A stretch of 11,915 nt of DNA from Planctomycetota bacterium (GTDB lineage: Bacteria; Planctomycetota; UBA11346), in the NCBI GenBank assembly GCA_024641365.1, contig JAHEDF010000067.1:1-11915 (forward strand), read 5' to 3'. Position numbers and translations under genes: made by a program. The notes beneath the pieces were generated by a model. The model did not search any database. It was not told the origin of the DNA and was given only the letters and a program-made list of their open reading frames with translations. Positions 7,145-11,915 of the stretch are shown here, piece after piece (within the stretch, counting starts at the first letter, position 1; every line of letters starts with the position of its first letter).

Positions 7145-7849
7145 TTAAACATTACGTGGCGTTAAACCACCCATGCGTAGTCCGACTAAATGCGCATGAT
7201 CATTTATTGCATCTATGCGACCTTGCCGCGGACGCGTGCCGCCCATTGCTTGAGCAAATGGCCGAATGCGAGTAATCGACGTATTCATAATTGAAAAATG
7301 CCAAATCAATCGCAAGTCGAGTGCTAAGAGTGATGCCATGTAGGCGCGGATAACGCCACCATGCATAACAACAGCGATGCGCTCGCCTGGATGTTTTTTT
7401 GCAATTGCTTGCAGGGCCAGCGAGACGCGAATTTGTGCATCCGCATACGACTCACCGCCACCGCGACGAACGGTGGGATCACGATCAATCCAGCGATACC
7501 ACTCATCAGGAAATCGTTCAGCTATTTCTTCATTACTGAGTCCAGACCATGCACCGACATCAATTTCCCGAATTTGCTGATCGTAAATAATCTCTTTTTT
7601 CCAAGCGTTGGATAAATAGTTCGCCGTTTCTGCCGCGCGCGATAAATCGCTACTGTACAAATGTCCGAAACGCAGCGGTCCCAGGCGATCAGCTAATCGT
7701 TTCGCTTGTTCATGTCCAAAAGGCGAGAGCGGTAAATCTTCTTGGCCCTGCAAAATACCATCACGATTTCCTGTGCTTTCACCATGGCGAATAAGCCACA
7801 ACTCAGTGGCCTCGGCGCGCGTGCTTTCTTCTGCTAGGGGGCGATTCAT
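7145..7849 (-). CDS. Histidine phosphatase superfamily protein (phosphoglycerate mutase-like)
   Basis: Cytoplasmic phosphatase or mutase of the histidine phosphatase superfamily, 234 residues. The phosphate-accepting histidine is His22 in IRHGES (20-25). SSDLSRAAET (66-75) supplies Arg71. Glu95 lies in REIDVGAWSG, GGES stands at 131-134, and the second catalytic histidine is His163 in VMHGGVIRAY. These residues fit the small, cofactor-independent-length members annotated as GpmB, CobC, PhoE or broad phosphatase; the substrate cannot be assigned from motifs. It converges with rsmB, leaving 9 bp between stop codons with the palindrome TTAATTAA at 7141-7148. The ATG at 7849 has no Shine-Dalgarno and sits in a C-rich leader. 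A TTG at codon 17, preceded by GAGG at 8 bases, is an alternative start just before LWLIRHGES and would drop only the non-conserved leader. Confidence 0.9.
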   Translation of the reverse strand: MNRPLAEESTRAEATELWLIRHGESTGNRDGILQGQEDLPLSPFGHEQAKRLADRLGPLRFGHLYSSDLSRAAETANYLSNAWKKEIIYDQQIREIDVGAWSGLSNEEIAERFPDEWYRWIDRDPTVRRGGGESYADAQIRVSLALQAIAKKHPGERIAVVMHGGVIRAYMASLLALDLRLIWHFSIMNTSITRIRPFAQAMGGTRPRQGRIDAINDHAHLVGLRMGGLTPRNV

Positions 7850-7886
7850 ATGTGGGCAGGGGGTTTAGGGATGCGGAGCAGGGGGG
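7837..7886 (+). other. Cluster of G-tracts at the start of the histidine-phosphatase gene
   Basis: Five runs of three or more G lie within 50 bases: 7837-7841, 7854-7856, 7859-7863, 7868-7870 and 7881-7886. The spacers are 12, 2, 4 and 10 bases. The longest are above the usual 7-base loop limit for G-quadruplexes, so this is a relaxed candidate only. The tracts are on the strand that would be read toward proS; the phosphatase mRNA is C-rich here and has no Shine-Dalgarno. Confidence 0.4.
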
Positions 7887-8050
7887 CAACCAGCGAACTA
7901 TGCTAAAGAAACCAAAATGGATCAGTTAGGTAATAGTATTTTCGTGGGAGCTTTTATCGCACGGTCACAAAACAATTTGACGTTAATCGGAGTTACCGAT
8001 GCGCCATATTGCGTAGCGCTTGCTTCGCGGCACCCTCGCGCCCCGATTCA

Positions 8051-8079
8051 GTGGTTATGGCTTAGCGCCTATGAACCAC
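8051..8079 (+). promoter_or_regulatory. Hairpin directly upstream of the proS ribosome-binding site
   Basis: GTGGTTATGGC (8051-8061) pairs with GCCTATGAACCAC (8067-8079). The stem has 6, 2 and 3 base pairs, interrupted by single-base bulges on the 3' side (T8070, G8073), and the loop is TTAGC. It ends 3 bases before the AGGAG Shine-Dalgarno (8083-8087). A smaller perfect hairpin, ATCGG-AGTTA-CCGAT, lies at 7986-8000. No T-box antiterminator consensus was found, so control of proS through this structure is inference from its position. Confidence 0.45.
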
Positions 8080-8082
8080 GTC

Positions 8083-8087
8083 AGGAG
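8083..8087 (+). promoter_or_regulatory. Ribosome-binding site that fixes the proS start
   Basis: AGGAG stands 6 bases before the ATG at 8094. This placement, with the family N-terminus beginning right there, decides for 8094 over the in-frame ATG at 7917. Confidence 0.85.
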
Positions 8088-8093
8088 TATTTC

Positions 8094-9899
8094 ATGCGCG
8101 CAAGCCGAATGAACGTGGTGACTTTACGTGAAGATCCAAGTGAAGCTGAAATTGCCAGCCATCGTCTGCTCATGCGGGCAGGTTATTTATATAAAAGTGG
8201 TGCAGGTTTATATCTCTATGCACCATTAATGAAACGTGTGCTGGATAAAGCGGTTCGTGTTGTTGCTGAAGAAATAAGCGGCACGGGTGCGCTCGAAGTT
8301 ACCGTGCCAATCATGCAAGAAAAAACCTTATGGGAAAAATCTGGACGTTGGGCCGCGTACCAAGCTAGTCGTACCATGTTAACCGTAACTGATCGCGGCG
8401 GTCAGGTTTTTGGTTTATCGCCAACAGCCGAAGAAGTTGTCACTGATTACGCTGGAGCAGTCGTCAAAAGTTATAAGCAATTGCCGGTCACATTTTTTCA
8501 ACAACACACAAAATTCCGGGACGAAATTCGTCCGCGTTTTGGACTCATGCGTGTAAAAGAATTTATTATGATGGATGCCTACAGCTTTCACGCTGACGCA
8601 CCTTGTTTGGATAAAACATATGAGGCAATGCGCATTGCCTATTTACGCACCTTTAAACGTTTAGGACTAGAAGCCTTTGCGGTCGAGGCAGATTCAGGTG
8701 CGATTGGCGGTAGCGGTAGTCATGAATTTATGGTTGCGGCTGATGTCGGTGAAGACGCAATATTATTTTGTTCACACTGTAGCTATGCTGCCAATTCAGA
8801 ACGCGCTAGCCGTCGACCCGTACAGCCACAATGGTCAGGTCCTGCGGCTATGACAGAAATTGAAACCCCTAAAGTAGGGACCATTGACGATCTCGTTACC
8901 TATTTAAATGAGAAAGGTCATGACTGGGTTAATGCAGAACGGTGCTTAAAAAGTATCCTCTATGTTGCCACCGGAGAATCGGGTTCGGTCACTGTTGCTG
9001 CCTGTGTAGCAGGGGATCGCCAGGTTAATGAAGTAAAATTAATTAATGCGATAACACGCCTACTGGCCGATCGAGGCCCTGTATTATCTATTCGCGCTAT
9101 GACACCGGAAGAAATTGTAACGGCGACCAATGCTAAACCTGGATTTGCAGGACCGATTGCTTCATTACATGTGAATTACACCATTGTTGATATAAATGTG
9201 CCACGCCATTTGCCGCATGTTATTGGAGCGAATAAAACCGATTATCATCTTATTGGATTTCAATTAGATCGCGACATCGGCGGTTTAACCATTCACACCG
9301 ATGAAATCGTCACTGTAACAACAGGTGATGGCTGTCCACGTTGTGATGGTACCTTATCTGAAAAGCGTGGCATTGAAGTTGGCCATATATTTAAATTAGG
9401 TGACAAATATTCAAAATCCATGAATGCACAGTTCACCGGTCAAGATCAAAAATTACACCATTATTTAATGGGTTGTTATGGTATTGGCACTTCACGCGTA
9501 GTCGCTGCAGCCGTTGAACAGCATAATACCGAGCATGGCATTGCATGGCCAATGAGTCTGGCTCCTTACCATTGTGTTGTGGTTCCGGTTGGGAAATCTG
9601 GTGATACGGCTGTCGAGCAGGCCGCCAATTCTATTTACAATGATTTATTGGCAGCTGGCATTGAGGTTATTTTAGATGATCGCGACATCAAACCTGGCGT
9701 TAAATTCAAAGACTGGGATTTAATAGGCATACCACTACGTGTCGTTTGTGGACGCGGTGTAGCTGAAGGTGTCGTTGAACTTAAAGCATCCGGCGCAGAT
9801 GCGGAAAATATTCCTATAACAGAGGCTTCCGCTCGAGTAAAAGCATCTGTCCAAAAAGCCCTAGCGGCCACTCTAGCCGCCGCCGATGCTGTGGTCTAA
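8094..9899 (+). CDS. proS: Prolyl-tRNA synthetase, bacterial type with editing domain
   Basis: Class II aminoacyl-tRNA synthetase that attaches proline to tRNA-Pro in the cytoplasm. From the ATG at 8094 it has 601 residues, close to the E. coli enzyme. The catalytic core shows motif 2 (TKFRDEIRPRFGLMR, 139-153), the MMDAYSFH segment, RGIEVGHIFKLG (425-436) and motif 3 with GCYGIGTSR (460-468). The YbaK-like editing domain, which clears mischarged Ala-tRNA-Pro, is inserted at about 255-410; its conserved Lys is in GDRQVNEVKL, and GFAGP stands where the family has GxxGP. Cys pairs at 226/229 (CSHC) and 414/417 (CPRC) flank the insert and may bind a metal. The anticodon-binding domain begins near 490 and includes LDDRDIKPGVKFKDWDLIGIP. 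The same frame stays open upstream to an ATG at 7917, but those 59 residues resemble nothing in the family, whereas MRASRMNVVTLREDPSEAEI matches the usual N-terminus. Confidence 0.96.
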   Translation: MRASRMNVVTLREDPSEAEIASHRLLMRAGYLYKSGAGLYLYAPLMKRVLDKAVRVVAEEISGTGALEVTVPIMQEKTLWEKSGRWAAYQASRTMLTVTDRGGQVFGLSPTAEEVVTDYAGAVVKSYKQLPVTFFQQHTKFRDEIRPRFGLMRVKEFIMMDAYSFHADAPCLDKTYEAMRIAYLRTFKRLGLEAFAVEADSGAIGGSGSHEFMVAADVGEDAILFCSHCSYAANSERASRRPVQPQWSGPAAMTEIETPKVGTIDDLVTYLNEKGHDWVNAERCLKSILYVATGESGSVTVAACVAGDRQVNEVKLINAITRLLADRGPVLSIRAMTPEEIVTATNAKPGFAGPIASLHVNYTIVDINVPRHLPHVIGANKTDYHLIGFQLDRDIGGLTIHTDEIVTVTTGDGCPRCDGTLSEKRGIEVGHIFKLGDKYSKSMNAQFTGQDQKLHHYLMGCYGIGTSRVVAAAVEQHNTEHGIAWPMSLAPYHCVVVPVGKSGDTAVEQAANSIYNDLLAAGIEVILDDRDIKPGVKFKDWDLIGIPLRVVCGRGVAEGVVELKASGADAENIPITEASARVKASVQKALAATLAAADAVV

Positions 9900-9929
9900 A
9901 CTTTAAATGACAGAATATTTTATTATTAC

Positions 9930-9965
9930 GCAGGGGGCATAATTCCTCTGCATAATTGTTATTTA
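9930..9965 (+). terminator. Intrinsic terminator after proS
   Basis: GCAGGGGG (9930-9937) pairs with TCCTCTGC (9944-9951): 8 pairs including two G-U, loop CATAAT. A T-rich tail (ATAATTGTTATTTAAC) follows on the plus strand, 30 bases after the proS stop. Read from the other side the stem is followed by a TA-rich rather than T-rich sequence, so it may also end the convergent CAP-protein transcript, less strongly. Confidence 0.6.
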
Positions 9966-9967
9966 AC

Positions 9968-11749
9968 TTATTTTTCCTTGCTCTTTATTATTTTCGGATA
10001 TTCAAATTTACACAACAAGTCATATTTATTTAGGAAATATGTATACATATTTAGACCTTCATCAGCAAGTGCGGCTTTAGCGGCCTCTCCATAAATGGTC
10101 TCACCATAACGCTTAATAAATTGATTTAATGCCATTGTTAGTACGTCTTTTTCATATTTAGCTTCGGCAATTTGATGATAAAGCTGCCCAGCTTCCAGTG
10201 CGGTAGCATGTTCTTCACCAGCTTCACCTGAGACGGCGTTAATTAGTGGCTGAAGAGTTTCATTAATATTTTCGACGCCGTAAAAACGCTTTTGCGCAGC
10301 ATCTACGCGCCGTTTATACTCATAAACATCACCTACTTGCTTAATTGCCGCTGCACTTTGTTGGAGCCAATCAATCTCAGCATCAATGGCAGCCGTAAAA
10401 AACTTCACTAAAACAGTATCATCATCTGTTTTCGTTTTAACTTTGGGTAATAATGTTGCAGCGGCTCCCCAAGCATCGGCCTGAATGGCAGCGTAAATTT
10501 TTAGTAATGAGCTATTTTTAATATCCGTGCGCGTGAAGCCAGGGGGCATAAATAATTCGTTTTGCGCCGCTTGGCAATCATGCACAATTGATTTATCAAA
10601 ACGATATTGGCTGGTGTATACGCCATCGCGTCGGCCAACACCAACGCAATTTCTTTTTTGTGAATATAATGGACCGCCATGACCTTCGCCGCTGTAACTT
10701 AACCCATTTATATAACCGCGACCATCGCGTCCACCGCCAGCGCCTTCGCTATTAAAAAATGATGCGCCCATACGTTTATTGCGATCACCAAACCCACGCT
10801 TTCCTTCAACATCTGACATATGACCTGATGCCTTACCGTCTTTGCGATCATTAGAATGATCACGAGTTACAGCGCAGCCTAAGGGATCAGCTCGCCATGC
10901 TATCGTTCCGGACAACATGCGAATTTCATTGCCAAACATAACAAATTCAGCTTCTTGTACGTCTATTTCCCGTACGTCACGATCATTCATCATTAGCGCT
11001 TCACGCGCACCTTTAGGCGCAACGGTACTGATTAAAACCATGGTGCGCTCTAAATGATGTAAATTATCTGCGTAGGTAGGGGGCTGATTTAAATGGGCGT
11101 AAGCAATGCCTGTCGGTGATTTTTTATTTTTAGTTGGATCCGATTCTACTTTAAGCATGTCGTAACATGTTTGCCGGTAACCAGCGAATTCTAGCACGGT
11201 TTTACGTTGCGCTTGCAGTTCTTCGTCTTGGATATCTTGCATTTTAATCAAGATAAGATCAGCCACCTGCCACATAGGCGCTAAAAATTCTTTTTGAAAA
11301 TTTGGCCGTGCTTTGTTACCTGTTTCTTGGGCATAACTTTTCCACATTCGCCGTGTTTTTTGTATGCTTAAGATCTGCTCATCGCTTAGTGCTAGTAATT
11401 TAGCAATGTATGCTTGACGTAACTTAGGTTCTAAATTTTTTGTGTATTTTTCTTCTGCTGTGGCCAATTGATAGTCTATCAACTGTAAAATACCGGCTGC
11501 AGCACGCGGACCTAACGCTAATACTTGATCAAATGCTGCCTTGCGTGCCGCTTCATCGAGCGCTTTTTCATAGGCTTTTGCTTGATCCTTAAAGATTTTA
11601 ATGGTGTCGCGATCAAATTTTTCACCCAATATCTCTGGGTTATATCGAACGTCATTTGCCTCTGGCGATTTCTTTTCAGAAGCCATGGCGGCGGTAACGC
11701 ACATCAGCGAGACCGATAAAACGATGATGGCAAATACCGTTGGGCGCAT
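9968..11749 (-). CDS. Exported CAP-superfamily (SCP/PR-1-like) domain protein
   Basis: 593 residues. A Sec signal peptide covers 1-23 (MRPTVFAIIVLSVSLMCVTA core, probable cleavage AMA/S), so the protein is exported. Residues about 25-265 are mostly helical and unrecognised. Residues about 275-385 read as a CAP domain: RDHSND (His298), SGHMSDVEGKRGFGDRNKRMGA (His310), SEGAGGG (Glu335, at the position of the usual GEN motif), SGEGHGG (Glu355, His357) and VGVGRRDGVYTSQY near the end. The His and Glu residues that line the CAP cavity seem to be kept. The C-terminal 200 residues are again helical, with no domain I know. CAP proteins bind lipids or sterols or act as proteases in some lineages; none of these can be claimed here. 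AAGGA (11757-11761) stands 7 bases before the ATG. The gene converges on proS. Confidence 0.82.
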   Translation of the reverse strand: MRPTVFAIIVLSVSLMCVTAAMASEKKSPEANDVRYNPEILGEKFDRDTIKIFKDQAKAYEKALDEAARKAAFDQVLALGPRAAAGILQLIDYQLATAEEKYTKNLEPKLRQAYIAKLLALSDEQILSIQKTRRMWKSYAQETGNKARPNFQKEFLAPMWQVADLILIKMQDIQDEELQAQRKTVLEFAGYRQTCYDMLKVESDPTKNKKSPTGIAYAHLNQPPTYADNLHHLERTMVLISTVAPKGAREALMMNDRDVREIDVQEAEFVMFGNEIRMLSGTIAWRADPLGCAVTRDHSNDRKDGKASGHMSDVEGKRGFGDRNKRMGASFFNSEGAGGGRDGRGYINGLSYSGEGHGGPLYSQKRNCVGVGRRDGVYTSQYRFDKSIVHDCQAAQNELFMPPGFTRTDIKNSSLLKIYAAIQADAWGAAATLLPKVKTKTDDDTVLVKFFTAAIDAEIDWLQQSAAAIKQVGDVYEYKRRVDAAQKRFYGVENINETLQPLINAVSGEAGEEHATALEAGQLYHQIAEAKYEKDVLTMALNQFIKRYGETIYGEAAKAALADEGLNMYTYFLNKYDLLCKFEYPKIIKSKEK

Positions 11750-11860
11750 ACCGAAATCCTTCTAACTACTCGACGTAAGCGTGGCGTCGTTTTGGAGCTT
11801 CGTTAAGCCAATGAGGAAGACTCTTATGAGCATGCTCTTCTGAATACATATGAAGGTGAA

Positions 11861-11915
11861 ATGCTTGAGATTTCTGACAATACATTGCTCTTTTTTGACA
11901 GAAATCGGACAGTTC
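11861..11915 (+). CDS. Possible 5' end of a divergent gene, cut by window edge
   Basis: An ATG at 11861 opens a frame that continues to the window edge for 18 codons (MLEISDNTLLFFDRNRTV). GAAGG at 11852-11856 stands 4 bases upstream, a usable Shine-Dalgarno. Another ATG in a different frame at 11850 also stays open, without a Shine-Dalgarno. The short length and the overlap with an inverted repeat keep this a weak call. No family is recognised. Confidence 0.3.
   Translation, partial: MLEISDNTLLFFDRNRTV
11869..11906. repeat. Inverted repeat at right edge
   Basis: GATTTCTGACA (11869-11879) and TGACAGAAATC (11896-11906) are reverse complements at 10 of 11 positions, separated by 16 bases. The right arm contains TTGACA (11895-11900), a perfect -35 hexamer on the plus strand, whose -10 would lie past the window. 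A repressor site or a stem-loop is possible. A perfect 10-bp palindrome, GAGCATGCTC, lies nearby at 11828-11837. Confidence 0.45.

Noticed and set aside
7917..8093. N-terminal extension of proS by 59 codons from the ATG at 7917
   Set aside because: The extension matches no part of prolyl-tRNA synthetases. The ATG at 8094 has AGGAG at 6 bases and begins exactly at the family N-terminus.
7850..8093. T-box riboswitch controlling proS
   Set aside because: No T-box antiterminator consensus (AGGGTGGNACCGCG) and no leader terminator hairpin with a T-run were found.
1..11915. CRISPR array, insertion sequence, tRNA or defence system
   Set aside because: No regularly spaced repeats, transposase, terminal inverted repeats with target duplications, tRNA cloverleaf or defence domains were seen. 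The content is core genes plus a few unknown proteins.

Overview
The window reads as chromosomal housekeeping DNA from a Gram-negative bacterium, most likely of the PVC superphylum (Planctomycetota, Lentisphaerota or Verrucomicrobiota type). Three things point there. The signal peptidase I carries a very large insert with a concanavalin/LamG-like fold, ending in an 'RDVHYT' motif. The prepilin-like protein has the 'LLPAG' hydrophobic segment common in those phyla. The secreted protein at the right end contains a CAP domain of the kind common in planctomycetes. LptB shows that the cell makes an LPS-type outer membrane. This placement rests on remembered family features, not on a search. No mobile element, CRISPR array, tRNA or rRNA was seen.

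Layout. At the left edge lies the 5' part of a minus-strand pseudopilin gene (488 to beyond base 1). A gene-free stretch of about 430 bp separates it from lepB (919-2553, +). After a 231-bp gap comes a tight plus-strand cluster: lptB (2785-3504), a holA-like DNA polymerase III delta gene (3525-4493), a zinc-ribbon/single-membrane-span protein of unknown function (4545-5894) and rsmB (5894-7135). Gaps inside the cluster are 20 bp, 51 bp and an overlap of one base. The rsmB frame has no ATG, GTG or TTG until deep inside its N-terminal domain. It most likely starts at an ATA codon that overlaps the TAA stop of the gene before it.

A histidine-phosphatase gene (7849-7145, -) converges on rsmB with 9 bp between them. 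Its start is divergent from proS (8094-9899, +). The 244-bp gap between the two holds a run of G-tracts and a strong hairpin placed just before the proS ribosome-binding site. A hairpin with a U-rich tail follows proS. It is shared with the convergent gene for a 593-residue exported CAP-superfamily protein (11749-9968, -). The last 166 bp hold an inverted repeat and possibly the start of a divergent gene that runs off the window.

Most genes are conserved core functions: protein export, LPS transport, replication clamp loading, rRNA methylation and tRNA charging. I see no defence or biosynthetic system here. The items worth following up are the ATA start of rsmB, the zinc-ribbon membrane protein embedded in a core operon, the enlarged signal peptidase, the CAP protein with its unusual flanking regions, and the structured proS leader.
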